Notes: generated by a model from the sequence alone, not told the origin. Counted from the first letter of the stretch, positions 50,518-59,971 are shown. The stretch: DNA of 64,000 nucleotides from TWA4 sp034086685 (GCA_034086685.1 JAXDZY010000016.1:5315-69314); one strand, 5' to 3'. Numbers and translations: made by a program.

Positions 50518-52002
50518 TTATGCTTTCTGCATCAGATCATAGTCATGAAACAGCGACATCTGCTGATAATTCATGTCCTGGGCAATTTCCCAGTTTTTCT
50601 CATGTTCATTGCTGATCAGACTTCTGGTGATGGTGTCCTGATCCATACGGACCGGGTACATCATCCTGCCCCGGCAGGTGATGAAATAATGTGCTCTCTT
50701 TAAAACAACTCCCATACGCTTCAGGGACTGAAAATCAAGGGAACAGTCTCTTCTTGCGGCAATGATACGCTTTGCGGATTTTACGCCGATTCCCGGTACA
50801 CGCAGCAGCGTATAATAGTCAGCTCCTGTAATCTCCACAGGAAATTGTTCCAGATGGCGCAGAGCCCAGTCGCACTTTGGATCAAGGAAGATGTTAAAAT
50901 CCGGCTTTTCTGCTGACAGCAGCTCTCCGGCATGAAAACCGTAAAAACGAAGCAGCCAGTCAGCCTGATACAATCTGTGCTCCCGCAGAAGAGGAGGATT
51001 CTGGCCGGGAGCCGGCAATGCGGAATCTTCATTCAATCCCACATAGGCAGAATAAAAGACTCTTTTCATATCATACTGCTCATACATGGATTCTGCTGCA
51101 GTAAGAATCTGATAATCTGTCTCCGGTGTAGCTCCAATGATCATCTGAGTACTTTGACCTGCAGGTACAAAAGCAGGATTGGCAGAGGAAACCGTCAGGG
51201 CCCGTTCTTTCCTGTGTGCAGGTGCTGCAGGCCGGAAAGAAGATGATTCACAGATGAGGTCAGCTTCTCTGGGGGACGAATAAAGGCTGTTCTCAGTTTG
51301 ATAATAGATTTCTGACGTCTCCGGATTCACCTGACCGTGATCCTGCAGAGCTGTCCGGGAAGTTCCGGATAATCTCCGCCCGGAAGAAAAACGGTTTATT
51401 CTGTCTGTATGAATCTGTTCCTGTATGGAGCGCATGGGTTTCAGAATCGAAGAAGGAGACTTATGCGGGCAGAGCTTTTTCAGACTGTCTCCTGTGGGAA
51501 GCTCCATGTTGATGCTGACACGGTCCGCCAGATACCCCAGCTGAGTGATCAGCTCCTGCGGAGTTCCAGGAATAATCTTTACATGGATATAACCATTGAA
51601 ATGATATTGATTCCGAATCAGAAAAATCGCCTGATAGATCTGTTCCATGGTATATGCGGGGCTTTTAAGTACACCGGAGCTTAAAAACAGACCTTCAATA
51701 TAATTGCGTCGATAAAATTCAATGGTCAGCTGAGCAATCTCCTCAGGTGCAAAAGTTGCTCTCGGTATATCGTTGGAAGTCCGGTTGATACAGTATCTGC
51801 AATCAAACACGCACTCATTGGTGTATAGAATCTTCAGCAGGGAAATACATCTTCCGTCCGCAGCAAAACTGTGACAGATGCCGCAGGCACTGGCATTGCC
51901 CAGCTTGCCTGTCTCACCTCTTCGATTCACGCCGCTGCTGGTACATGCCGCATCGTACTTGGCTGCATCAGATAAAATTGTTAATTTTTCCTCCAGGGTC
52001 AA
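50518..52002 (-). CDS. Radical SAM protein, putative DNA modification/repair (TIGR03916-like)
   Basis: The TTG start at 52002 gives MTLEEKLTILSDAAKYDAACTSSG, the usual N-terminus of this family; the frame runs on to 52161 but that part overlaps the 6S RNA promoter region. The 494-residue protein has the radical SAM cluster motif CVFDCRYC, a second Cys pair upstream (CGICHSF), and a helix-hairpin-helix near the C-terminus (LLRVPGIGVKSAKRIIAARR), which is a nucleic-acid-binding element. Between about residues 215 and 300 there is a Ser/Arg-rich stretch (RINRFSSGRRLSGTSRTAL...) that looks like a poorly conserved insert. Confidence 0.88.
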   Translation of the reverse strand: MTLEEKLTILSDAAKYDAACTSSGVNRRGETGKLGNASACGICHSFAADGRCISLLKILYTNECVFDCRYCINRTSNDIPRATFAPEEIAQLTIEFYRRNYIEGLFLSSGVLKSPAYTMEQIYQAIFLIRNQYHFNGYIHVKIIPGTPQELITQLGYLADRVSINMELPTGDSLKKLCPHKSPSSILKPMRSIQEQIHTDRINRFSSGRRLSGTSRTALQDHGQVNPETSEIYYQTENSLYSSPREADLICESSSFRPAAPAHRKERALTVSSANPAFVPAGQSTQMIIGATPETDYQILTAAESMYEQYDMKRVFYSAYVGLNEDSALPAPGQNPPLLREHRLYQADWLLRFYGFHAGELLSAEKPDFNIFLDPKCDWALRHLEQFPVEITGADYYTLLRVPGIGVKSAKRIIAARRDCSLDFQSLKRMGVVLKRAHYFITCRGRMMYPVRMDQDTITRSLISNEHEKNWEIAQDMNYQQMSLFHDYDLMQKA

Positions 52003-52126
52003 AAGAATCACCACCAATCGAATATTTGTTCTGGAAACAGTATAGCTGATTTTCCCGTATCTGTCAACATAAAAAGAACATATATTCCGAAAATTCGTTC
52101 GAAATTCCTTGCATGAAAATTTTATC

Positions 52127-52155
52127 TTGATAAATTTCTGAATTTGGTATATACT
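52127..52155 (+). promoter_or_regulatory. Promoter of the 6S RNA gene
   Basis: TTGATA (52127-52132), 17-base spacer, TATACT (52150-52155). Predicted transcript start near 52162. Confidence 0.75.
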
Positions 52156-52161
52156 AATCAC

Positions 52162-52360
52162 AACAAAAGAGAACGAAGCCTGGAATGTTCGATACAGTCC
52201 TGCTATTTTGAACCTACATTACTTTAAACGGGATTCCTATATTTTAAGATGGATGTCGGGCCTCCTTCGAGTGGATGGCTGAAGTCTTAGTGCGGTTGCC
52301 CACCTGGCGCTAGCTAGGAGTCAAAGTGCAGGATGCGGCATTTCGGGTGATATCCATTGT
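52162..52360 (+). ncRNA. ssrS: 6S RNA
   Basis: No ORF covers this stretch, yet it has its own promoter and sequence blocks I recognise from clostridial 6S RNA: GTTCGATACAGTCCTG, TTGAACCTACATTACTTTAA followed by ACGGGATTCCTATA, then GGCCTCCTTCGAGTGGATGG and TGCCCACCTGGCGCTAG. The ends can close a stem (CCTGGAATG near 52180 with CATTTCGGG near 52339). 6S RNA mimics an open promoter and holds the sigma-A RNA polymerase in stationary phase. The 3' end is approximate; a terminator follows at 52397-52432. Confidence 0.78.
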
Positions 52361-52396
52361 GTAACGTATCTGAAACAGATGCAATATGGATAAAAG

Positions 52397-52432
52397 AGAA
52401 CAGGTATACGATTGTATGCCTGTTCTTTTTTG
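52397..52432 (+). terminator. Terminator downstream of the 6S RNA
   Basis: AGAACAGGTATAC (52397-52409) pairs with GTATGCCTGTTCT (52414-52426) with one mismatch or G-U, followed by TTTTTTG. Confidence 0.9.
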
Positions 52433-52478
52433 TTTACGTAAGGGATAAAATAGAATGAAATAATTTAATCGGGAGGAT

Positions 52479-53963
52479 ATGGTGAGGTCATCCGGACAGT
52501 TCATGCAGTTTTCTTTTGGTACTAAAATCTGTGTTATACTTTTTTTGATGCTGATCATAAAAGCAGCTCTTGTATTCAATGAGGGAAATACAGCCGAAGA
52601 GGAGAAGGATTTCTCCGGGATAAGCGGAGAGATTACTGCAGCTGAAATAACAAAAGAGGAGAAAAGCAGCTTTGCAATCCGCCGCAGATATGAAACTGAG
52701 CCTGTCGTTTCAGTGCTGATCACTGATTCAGCGAAAAGCAGGACACATCAGACTGTTCAATTGGCAGGAACACGGGATTATGTGATCGTTTCTTCCTCAG
52801 GGACAGAGACTTTTCAGGGAGGGAAGATGGTGGATCTGAAAGATTATTTTCACGAGAAACAGATCGATTTCTGTACGGTTTCTCTGGTTTCTGCTGAATA
52901 TACAGAAGCAGCAGATAAAACGGAAACGGGGATTTGTCTTTTGTCTGTCAGAAAGGGATCTGTTTCGCCTGTATATCAGGGGAGTCTGAGAATCTTTCAG
53001 GATGCTGAAAAACAGGATTTTTACGTGGTGAACGAACTTGATCTGGAGGATTATCTTCCTGGAGTTGTGTCCTCTGAAATGCCGGATTCATTCGGTATGG
53101 AGGCATTGAAAGCACAGGCAGTCTGCGCCCGCTCCTATGCTTTGTCTGTTCTGGAAACAGAACAGCCTGAAACTGACAAAAAAGGGAAGATTTCGTGGGA
53201 TCTGGTGGATACCACCGATGATCAGGTATATCTTTCAGGTGAAGTGGATGCCCGGGCTGAGGAAGCCTGCATGGAGACAAAAGGGCAGATTCTGATTCAG
53301 GATAATGATCCTTTAAAACCTCATTACTATTCAACTTCCTGGGGGCAGAAGGCAGACGGAAATGTTTTCTGCGGGGAAGATAATCAGATTCTTGAAGCTG
53401 CAGCTGTGCTGGAACCCGGTTCAAATGTCCGTAAGATGAATGAAGAATTCATCAATACATACAAAACTTTATCCGAAGGATCGTCGGACAACTGTCCGGT
53501 TTATGATCAGAAATCTCCCTGGTATCGGTGGACCTGCGGGATTCTGCTTTCGGACATTTTCGATAAAAAAATCAGTGAAATCACGGTGACAGAGCGGGGA
53601 ACCGGCGGTTATGCAGCGGCAATGATGATTTCTTTTGCAGATGGTACTGCGGAACAGATTAAAGGTGCAAAATCTGTCCGCAGACGGCTGGGTTTTTCAG
53701 AGAATGTTTATCAGCTGCAGGATGGCAGTACACGAAGCGGCCTGTCAATTCTGCCCAGTGCTTTTTTCTATACAGATCCGGTGAAAACATCGGATAACAT
53801 ACAGACAATAACCATCCACGGAGGCGGTTTCGGACACGGATTCGGGATGAGTCAGTACGGAGCTGCTGAAATGGCAGATGAAGGCATGCTGTATACGGAT
53901 ATTCTGACATATTATTATGAAAAAGCAGAACTTGTGGAGTATTATGGTAAAAGGGGCAAATGA
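52479..53963 (+). CDS. SpoIID/LytB-domain protein
   Basis: A 494-residue protein with an N-terminal membrane anchor (residues about 14-30, ICVILFLMLIIKAALVF) and a SpoIID domain: YLPGVVSSEMPDSFGMEALKAQAVCARSYAL with the catalytic Glu of SpoIID lytic transglycosylases, HYYSTSWGQKADGNVFCGED, and GHGFGMSQYGAAEMA. The insertions around residues 50-160 are variable. SpoIID trims glycan during engulfment; related LytB proteins act in vegetative walls. The GGGAGG site is very close to the ATG, so the adjacent GTG at 52482 may be used. Confidence 0.9.
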   Translation: MVRSSGQFMQFSFGTKICVILFLMLIIKAALVFNEGNTAEEEKDFSGISGEITAAEITKEEKSSFAIRRRYETEPVVSVLITDSAKSRTHQTVQLAGTRDYVIVSSSGTETFQGGKMVDLKDYFHEKQIDFCTVSLVSAEYTEAADKTETGICLLSVRKGSVSPVYQGSLRIFQDAEKQDFYVVNELDLEDYLPGVVSSEMPDSFGMEALKAQAVCARSYALSVLETEQPETDKKGKISWDLVDTTDDQVYLSGEVDARAEEACMETKGQILIQDNDPLKPHYYSTSWGQKADGNVFCGEDNQILEAAAVLEPGSNVRKMNEEFINTYKTLSEGSSDNCPVYDQKSPWYRWTCGILLSDIFDKKISEITVTERGTGGYAAAMMISFADGTAEQIKGAKSVRRRLGFSENVYQLQDGSTRSGLSILPSAFFYTDPVKTSDNIQTITIHGGGFGHGFGMSQYGAAEMADEGMLYTDILTYYYEKAELVEYYGKRGK

Positions 53964-53966
53964 ATC

Positions 53967-55583
53967 TTAATTGAGCGTTTTTTTGTATTGCAGATAGTAT
54001 TCATGTGCTCCCTGACTGTATTTTTCCAGGGCTGTGTCAAGAGTATCCGTATCTTTAATATCGCTTTTAAATGCTGTGGGATCGTAGACCCAGCTGTATG
54101 TTTCATAAAAAGACTCTGCTGAGCCGGGTCCCACTATTGCATCTCCTTCCAATGTACTGATCAGAACTGTACTGTTTTCCAGATATGAATTCAGTTGATC
54201 TGCAAAGGACAGCATTTCATTAACAGGAAGGAAATCTGTGCCGTTTATGTTAAATTCCACATAACCGGAATCCAGACAGGAATCAGGAGTTACAGTGAAC
54301 AGCCAAAAGGAATAAGTGGCATACCCCTGGTACATGAATGGTTCATACTTCAGCAGATAATCCTTCCCGTTCAGCCGGCAGAGGAAAAGCGAAGTCCAGC
54401 CGGGATGAGGCAGGCCTGCTTCCAGGGAGAAGATGATTTCTCCATCCTGAATAACCTGCAGCTCATAGGTTTCAGAACCATATGTCCGGCTGCCGGTATT
54501 TTCTGTATCGGATCTTTCAGCTTCATTTTCTGCCGGACCGGGATATAGTACCTGTATTTTTTCCGGAATTCCATCCTGATTCAGATCGGTGGAAACAAAG
54601 TCTGATGTCTGAGAGTCTGTACCTTTCGGATCAGTCAGGAAACAGACTGTCAGCAGGATACACACGGCAATTGAAGTCATAATCGCCCGGAATCCGGGCT
54701 TTTTGTAAAACATCACGGCTTTGATTCTTTCCTTTATGGAACTTTCTCCAAATGAGAGAGGGCAGAACAGCCTCTTTTTTTCAGGTATGCTGCAGCTTAA
54801 CAGAGCCCTGGAATAGGCCTGCCGGCAATCAGTGCCCAGCGTTCTGATTACAGTTTCATCGCAGGCCAGTTCAATATCACGACAGAACAAAAAATATGCG
54901 GCCCAGACCAGCGGATTAAACCAGTGGACGGTCAGAATTAAAAAACCCAGGGGCTTCCACCAGTAATCATGATGTTTCATATGTGTATTTTCATGGGTCA
55001 GTACATAAATCAGATGCTGTTTATCCAGATCGGATGGCAGATAAATCCGCGGACACAGCAGGCCTGAGATAAAAGGCGACTGGATTTCATCACTGATCCA
55101 GATATTTTTTTCCAGATAAACAGCGGTGCTGAGTTGTCTGTGAAGGTGTATACAGCTGATCAGAAGGTATAAAAGCATAGCCGTCATGCCTGTGAGCCAT
55201 ATGATGGAAGCAGCATGGATAATGGATAACCGGATATCTTTGACATTTGCAGCAGGTGCGGAAAATTCGGGGAATTCATTGTTGATCTGTTTGTCGGCTG
55301 TGTTGACTTCCCTTCCCCCGGCCGGATCATTTAATCCTGATGAATCTGAAACAGACATTTCTGCAGAGACCAGACTGTCGGCGATGGCAGCTGTGCCGAT
55401 GTTCAGACTCAGAACCGATTCTATGGAAAAAGGACAGATGAGACGTACAGCAACCAGAATCCACATGATACACGGAAAGATCCGGGAAGTTTTTTTCAGC
55501 AGGGGGCGAAAAAGAATCACGGCAGAAATCAGCCCGCAGGCAGAAATACTCACATTCAATAATTTCAGAAAAGCAGTCTCCAT
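53967..55583 (-). CDS. BlaR1-like M56 family membrane metallopeptidase with non-penicillin-binding sensor part
   Basis: A 538-residue membrane protein. Helices lie near residues 5-25, 35-55 and 120-140; the zinc motif HENTHMKHHDYWW (HExxH) and FNPLVWAAYFLFCRDIELACDE follow, as in BlaR1/MecR1. A fourth helix (RAIMTSIAVCILLTVCFLT) leads to an outer domain of about 210 residues, which has DLNQDGIPEKIQVLY (a calcium/EF-hand-like or FG-GAP-like segment) and no SxxK/KTG penicillin-binding motifs. BlaR1 proteins normally cut the repressor BlaI, encoded next door; no BlaI gene is present here. Confidence 0.88.
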   Translation of the reverse strand: METAFLKLLNVSISACGLISAVILFRPLLKKTSRIFPCIMWILVAVRLICPFSIESVLSLNIGTAAIADSLVSAEMSVSDSSGLNDPAGGREVNTADKQINNEFPEFSAPAANVKDIRLSIIHAASIIWLTGMTAMLLYLLISCIHLHRQLSTAVYLEKNIWISDEIQSPFISGLLCPRIYLPSDLDKQHLIYVLTHENTHMKHHDYWWKPLGFLILTVHWFNPLVWAAYFLFCRDIELACDETVIRTLGTDCRQAYSRALLSCSIPEKKRLFCPLSFGESSIKERIKAVMFYKKPGFRAIMTSIAVCILLTVCFLTDPKGTDSQTSDFVSTDLNQDGIPEKIQVLYPGPAENEAERSDTENTGSRTYGSETYELQVIQDGEIIFSLEAGLPHPGWTSLFLCRLNGKDYLLKYEPFMYQGYATYSFWLFTVTPDSCLDSGYVEFNINGTDFLPVNEMLSFADQLNSYLENSTVLISTLEGDAIVGPGSAESFYETYSWVYDPTAFKSDIKDTDTLDTALEKYSQGAHEYYLQYKKTLN

Positions 55584-55654
55584 TTACTTCTGTACTCCTT
55601 TCAAAAACATGAAGATTGTTTAAAGCGGTACTGTACTAACAGTATTGAATACGG

Positions 55655-55707
55655 GTCTATATGATATAGACACATGTAAGTCTATCACATATAGACAGAT
55701 ATGTCAA
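55655..55707 (-). promoter_or_regulatory. Promoter of the BlaR1-like gene with two palindromic operators
   Basis: On the minus strand TTGACA (55702-55707) is 17 bases from TAGACT (55679-55684). Two dyads cover it: GTCTATCACATATAGAC (55680-55696) over the spacer and -10, and GTCTATATGATATAGAC (55655-55671) at the start site, 25 bases apart. A third small dyad, GACAGATATGTC, spans 55694-55705. This is a typical repressor arrangement; BlaI/CopY-type regulators bind such dyads. Confidence 0.75.
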
Positions 55708-55822
55708 TAAACGGTACAATTTCCATTTTGCTGTTGTAAATCTGAGTGCAACACATTATAATAATAGCGTTTACATTTTGCAATGCATTGGAAAGGAGAT
55801 TGGCTGTTTAAGTCACAAGAAG

Positions 55823-57172
55823 ATGAAGAAACGATATATGGCAGGATGCTTTGGAGTAGCCATTTTACTCTATGCAGCCGGAACTTATTATTTTTCCAGC
55901 CACTATTATCCAGGATCCACGATAGGGCATATTTCTGTGGGATGGTATTCCGAAGAGAAAGCAACCGATAAATTAAAAGAATTTTACCAGGACTATTGTT
56001 TGTCGCTGTCCGGATATGAAAGCAAGAGCTCTTCCCGAGTGGAAAAAGAATACAGACTGGAAGATCTGGGAATGGAGTTCAAGGGGGATTTGTACGGGGA
56101 GAAACCGTTAATGGATTCACAGAATCCTTACTGCTGGCCGCTGCAGATTTTTCAGAAATTTGAATCAACTCCTGTTGTAAATATGAATGAAGAAATGATT
56201 CGTAAAAAGATTCAGAATCTGGATTGTTTTACCCATATGGTTTCCAGTAAAGATGCAGAGATTGTCTGGGAAAATGGAAGCTATGAAATAATACCGGAGA
56301 TTTACGGTACAGCATTAGCAGATAATACAGATCTGAAAATCATGGATGCCATAAAAGAACAGGAAGAACAATTTGATCTGACTCCATATTATATTGACCC
56401 GCATATTCTGAAAGATGATGCCGGATTACAAAGCCTGAAGGAGGAAATGCAGAGCACAGCAGATCTGGATCTTTATTACCGGTTTGGTGATGCAAAAGAG
56501 GCTCTTTCTCCGGATATGATTGCCGGAATGATCAAGGCAGAGGATGGAAAGGTTTCTGTGGATCAGGAAAATGCCCGTGCGTTTATTAAAGAGCTTTCTG
56601 ACAGGTATGACACCGCTTATTCGCCGCATCCGTTTACTACCCATGCAGGAAACGAAATCACTATATATAATGGAGATTACGGATGGTGGACAGATATTTC
56701 TTCTTCTACAGAAACTCTGGTAGAGGCTCTCGATCAGAAGAAAAACGGAGAGTTGCAGTTTACGTATTACAAAACAGCTGCTTCTTATGGAAGCAGAGAT
56801 TATGGTGATACTTATGTAGAAGTCAGTTTGAACAGTCAGTCGCTTTGGTGTTATGTGGATGGAGAAGTCGCGGTCAGCTGCAATATTGTGAGCGGCAACG
56901 TATCCAAAGGTCATGCAACGCCAAAAGGGATTTATGGAATTACATACAAGGAAACAGGACATCAGATGGTTGGCGAAGACTACGATGTCTGGACAGATTA
57001 CTGGATGCCATTTAATGGAAACGTAGGGCTCCATGATGCTTCCTGGAGATCTTCTTTTGGTGGAAACCGGTATCTGTATCAGGGATCTCATGGCTGTATC
57101 AATATGCCTGTATGGGCAGCAAGAGCCGTATACAATCTGGTGGAAAAGGGGACTCCTGTGATCGTATATTAA
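55823..57172 (+). CDS. L,D-transpeptidase (YkuD) with peptidoglycan-binding-like domain
   Basis: The ATG at 55823 gives MKKRYMAGCFGVAILLYAAGTYYF, a typical membrane anchor; the frame is open to an ATG at 55778, but neither start has an ideal ribosome site, so the start is uncertain. The 449-residue protein continues with a repeated PG_binding_4-like region (about 60-300) and the YkuD domain, with HATPKGIYGI and the catalytic SHGCINMPVW near the end. Such enzymes make 3-3 cross-links in peptidoglycan or attach proteins to it. The catalytic Cys, His and Gly are present. Confidence 0.92.
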   Translation: MKKRYMAGCFGVAILLYAAGTYYFSSHYYPGSTIGHISVGWYSEEKATDKLKEFYQDYCLSLSGYESKSSSRVEKEYRLEDLGMEFKGDLYGEKPLMDSQNPYCWPLQIFQKFESTPVVNMNEEMIRKKIQNLDCFTHMVSSKDAEIVWENGSYEIIPEIYGTALADNTDLKIMDAIKEQEEQFDLTPYYIDPHILKDDAGLQSLKEEMQSTADLDLYYRFGDAKEALSPDMIAGMIKAEDGKVSVDQENARAFIKELSDRYDTAYSPHPFTTHAGNEITIYNGDYGWWTDISSSTETLVEALDQKKNGELQFTYYKTAASYGSRDYGDTYVEVSLNSQSLWCYVDGEVAVSCNIVSGNVSKGHATPKGIYGITYKETGHQMVGEDYDVWTDYWMPFNGNVGLHDASWRSSFGGNRYLYQGSHGCINMPVWAARAVYNLVEKGTPVIVY

Positions 57173-57186
57173 TATTTCAGAGCAGC

Positions 57187-57214
57187 AAAAAAACGGAACA
57201 GGGTTCCGTTTTTT
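57187..57214. terminator. Bidirectional terminator
   Basis: AAAAAAACGGAAC (57187-57199) pairs with GTTCCGTTTTTT (57203-57214), placed between convergent genes. Confidence 0.9.
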
Positions 57215-57241
57215 GTTGTCAGTATGTCTCAACAGAGTCGA

Positions 57242-57919
57242 TCAATTATTATCGATGGGGATATAAGGACGAATGGAGGCTGCCACATTGCAGATGGGCA
57301 TGGTCTGAAGCCATACATGCCCGGGTCCGGTCAGTACTGTATTGAACAGACCCTCGCCCCCCAATAGTTTATTTTTCATTCCGGGGACCTGCTGAATCTC
57401 CATCTGAACACCCAAAGAGAAGCCTGCCACGTTTCCGGTGTCTACCACTATCTGCTGTCCGGGTTTCAGTTCGTATTCGATTAACTCACCGTCAATTTCA
57501 ACGAATGCAGTTCCATTACCTGAAAGCTGCTGCATGATAAACCCCTCACCGCCAAATAGACCAACGCCCAGATTTTTTCGAAAATAAGTGGACAACTGCA
57601 CGCCGGATTCCGATGCCAGAAAAGCGCTTTTCTGCAAAATCATTTCCTGACCGGGAGCGATCGTGATGGGTTTTATCTGTCCGGGGAAGCTGGAACCGAA
57701 AGCAATCATGCCGGCTCCTCTGGCGGTATAGATGTTCTGAAACATACTCTCACCGGAGAATGCCCTGGAGAACATCTTGCCAAGACCACCTCCGCGGGTA
57801 TCCATCTGCATATTAGGACTCATCCAGACCATGGCCCCTTTTTCGGTGATCATCTGCTCTCCGTTTTCAAGATTACAGATTACAACAGGGAAATTACCGC
57901 CTTTAATTTCATATCGCAT
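57242..57919 (-). CDS. AIM24 / TIGR00266 family protein
   Basis: A 225-residue beta-rich protein. Blocks such as ITEKGAMVWMSPNMQMDTR, GGGLGKMFSRAFSGESMFQNIYTARGAGMIAFGSSFPGQIKPI and GLFGGEGFIMQQLSGNGTAFVE, GPGHVWLQTMP are typical. The family is widespread in bacteria and in yeast mitochondria (AIM24), with no established biochemical role. Strong AGGAGGA site; single-gene unit. Confidence 0.92.
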   Translation of the reverse strand: MRYEIKGGNFPVVICNLENGEQMITEKGAMVWMSPNMQMDTRGGGLGKMFSRAFSGESMFQNIYTARGAGMIAFGSSFPGQIKPITIAPGQEMILQKSAFLASESGVQLSTYFRKNLGVGLFGGEGFIMQQLSGNGTAFVEIDGELIEYELKPGQQIVVDTGNVAGFSLGVQMEIQQVPGMKNKLLGGEGLFNTVLTGPGHVWLQTMPICNVAASIRPYIPIDNN

Positions 57920-58146
57920 AATATAATCCTCCTTCTATGTAAATAACATGCTCCCGCCATTGAGTAAACCTGATGTGGGGAACTTCTGATTATATTGTAG
58001 CATAGACTGTCAGGTGATTCTATCAGTGTTAAAAATATTATGTAGTGATTGACGTCAGGAAATTCGTTTTATATACTATTAACAATCAGGTAGTCAGTTT
58101 GTTTGTCAGCATATTTTACATTTTTGAGTGTCCAGAGGAAAAGAAA

Positions 58147-59877
58147 ATGACTTATTTTTATATATGTTGTTTAGTATCGGCTTTCGCTCTGTTTCTTTGG
58201 CAGAGTATTTCGGATGAACGACAAAGTGTGACTCAGCAGATCATGCTTGTGGTTGTAATTATCGCAAATGGAGGTTTTCTTGCATTTTCCGGATCGGAGA
58301 ATCTTCCGGAAGCAATTTTGGCAACAAAAATATTGTATGCAGGGGCATGTTTTTTGCCTATGCTTTATTTTATTACGGTATGTGAAGTATGTCATATCAA
58401 TCTCGGAAGGATCATGTCCCTGATGATGTACATTATTCAGGGCATTCTTTATGGCTTTGTATGTACAATCGGCTATAAGGAATGGTTTTATAAAACAGTT
58501 GAGTTACATGAGGAGAATGGTATCCGCTATTTGACTAAAAGTTACGGAATCATGCACATAATGTACCCGGTTACCATGTATCTGTACTTTGCTTTGACGT
58601 TTATAGTGGTAATCCGCGCATTACATAAGAAGACATCTGTTGACGCCAGGGGATTATTCATTATGCTTGTCTCTTTTATGCTGGGAATCAGCTGCTATGT
58701 AATTGAGCGGGTCACTGGTATGAAACTGGAAATAATGCCGCTTGTGTATGTTATTCTTATGACAGGATCCGTTATTCAGACATATCAATCCAACCTGTTT
58801 ACAATGGAAGAGAATAAAAACATAATCAATGAGCAGTTGAGTCAGATTGGATTTATAGCATTTGACCGTCGAATCAGATACATGGGCTGCAATGCATATG
58901 CTGAAAAAATATTCCCTGAGATTCAGAATTACGCAGTCGGAAAAGAAATAGCAAATCCGGAACAGTATTTTAAAAAGTATATTCTGGACAATGTAGTCAT
59001 GTTTGCATATTATCATCGACAGAGAAGAATGACTGATAAGCAGGAGAAAATGGACAGTTTTGATCTGAATGGTCATTCCTACGATTGCAGAATACATGTC
59101 TTACAGAATTACCGCAATAAATGCGCAGGGTTTGCAGTGGAAATAAGGGATGAGACAGAGCATTACAGGGCACTGGAATTGTTTACTGATTACAATAAAA
59201 TGTTAACAGCAGATGTAAATGCAAAGACAAAACAGATTCAGGATATTCAGGAAAAAATAATTCTGGGAATGGCACAGATTATCGAATCAAGGGATTTGAG
59301 CACAGGCGGTCATATTAAACGAACGAGAGAAGTCGTCCGGATATTTGCAGAGGAATTATTAGAAACCGGTTATGGATTCAACGAAGAATTTCTTCGATTA
59401 GTCGTCCGCAGTGCGCCCATGCATGATCTGGGAAAAATTGGAGTGGATGATGCGATTTTGCGTAAGCATGGAAAATTCACAGATGAAGAGTACAATAAGA
59501 TGAAAGAACATTCTGAAATAGGCGCGCGGATTGTAAAAGAAGTACTCACTGGTGTGGAGGAACCACGTTTTGTAGAGGTGGCGACTAATATGGCGCATTA
59601 CCATCATGAGAAAGTGAACGGTAAGGGATATCCGGAGGGCCGTATCGGTGATGAAATACCAGTTGAAGCACGAATTATGGCTCTTGCTGATGTGTTTGAC
59701 GCTCTGGTTTCAAAACGGTGTTATAAAGAAGCATTTTCTTTTGATAAAGCATTTTCCATAATAGAGGAAGATGCAGGAATCCATTTCGATGCAGGATTGA
59801 CGAAAGTGTTCTTACGGTGCAGGGAAAAACTGGAATCTTTTTATAATAGTTTTTATGAAGAGAATCAGTTGGTTTAG
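58147..59877 (+). CDS. HD-GYP domain phosphodiesterase with 7-helix membrane sensor
   Basis: The ATG at 58147 (MTYFYICCLVSAFAL) follows CAGAGGAAAAG; the frame upstream to 58045 is less likely. The 576-residue protein has an N-terminal seven-helix region (about 1-215, of the type found before histidine kinase domains), a PAS-like segment (SQIGFIAFDRRIRYMGCNAYAE), then an HD-GYP domain: IESRDLSTGGHIKRT, MHDLGKIGV (HD), HSEIGARIV, HYHHEKVNGKGYPEG (GYP) and ALADVFDAL. HD-GYP proteins degrade cyclic di-GMP or related dinucleotides. The sensor ligand is unknown. Confidence 0.92.
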   Translation: MTYFYICCLVSAFALFLWQSISDERQSVTQQIMLVVVIIANGGFLAFSGSENLPEAILATKILYAGACFLPMLYFITVCEVCHINLGRIMSLMMYIIQGILYGFVCTIGYKEWFYKTVELHEENGIRYLTKSYGIMHIMYPVTMYLYFALTFIVVIRALHKKTSVDARGLFIMLVSFMLGISCYVIERVTGMKLEIMPLVYVILMTGSVIQTYQSNLFTMEENKNIINEQLSQIGFIAFDRRIRYMGCNAYAEKIFPEIQNYAVGKEIANPEQYFKKYILDNVVMFAYYHRQRRMTDKQEKMDSFDLNGHSYDCRIHVLQNYRNKCAGFAVEIRDETEHYRALELFTDYNKMLTADVNAKTKQIQDIQEKIILGMAQIIESRDLSTGGHIKRTREVVRIFAEELLETGYGFNEEFLRLVVRSAPMHDLGKIGVDDAILRKHGKFTDEEYNKMKEHSEIGARIVKEVLTGVEEPRFVEVATNMAHYHHEKVNGKGYPEGRIGDEIPVEARIMALADVFDALVSKRCYKEAFSFDKAFSIIEEDAGIHFDAGLTKVFLRCREKLESFYNSFYEENQLV

Positions 59878-59880
59878 GAT

Positions 59881-59915
59881 AAAAAAGATCAGAAAGTGAG
59901 TTTCTGGTCTTTTTT
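59881..59915 (+). terminator. Terminator after the HD-GYP gene
   Basis: AAAAAGATCAGAAA (59882-59895) pairs with TTTCTGGTCTTTTT (59901-59914) with one G-U pair. Confidence 0.85.
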
Positions 59916-59950
59916 ATTGTACCTCGGGATATCAGAATCTTTATGAATCT

Positions 59951-59971
59951 CTCGGTAATTATATTACCGAG
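59951..59971. repeat. Perfect palindrome between convergent genes
   Basis: CTCGGTAAT (59951-59959), three bases, ATTACCGAG (59963-59971). No T run follows on either strand. A second smaller dyad, CTGAGT/ACTCAG, is at 59982-60000 and runs into the end of the next gene. May be part of a terminator region or a protein-binding site. Confidence 0.5.
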
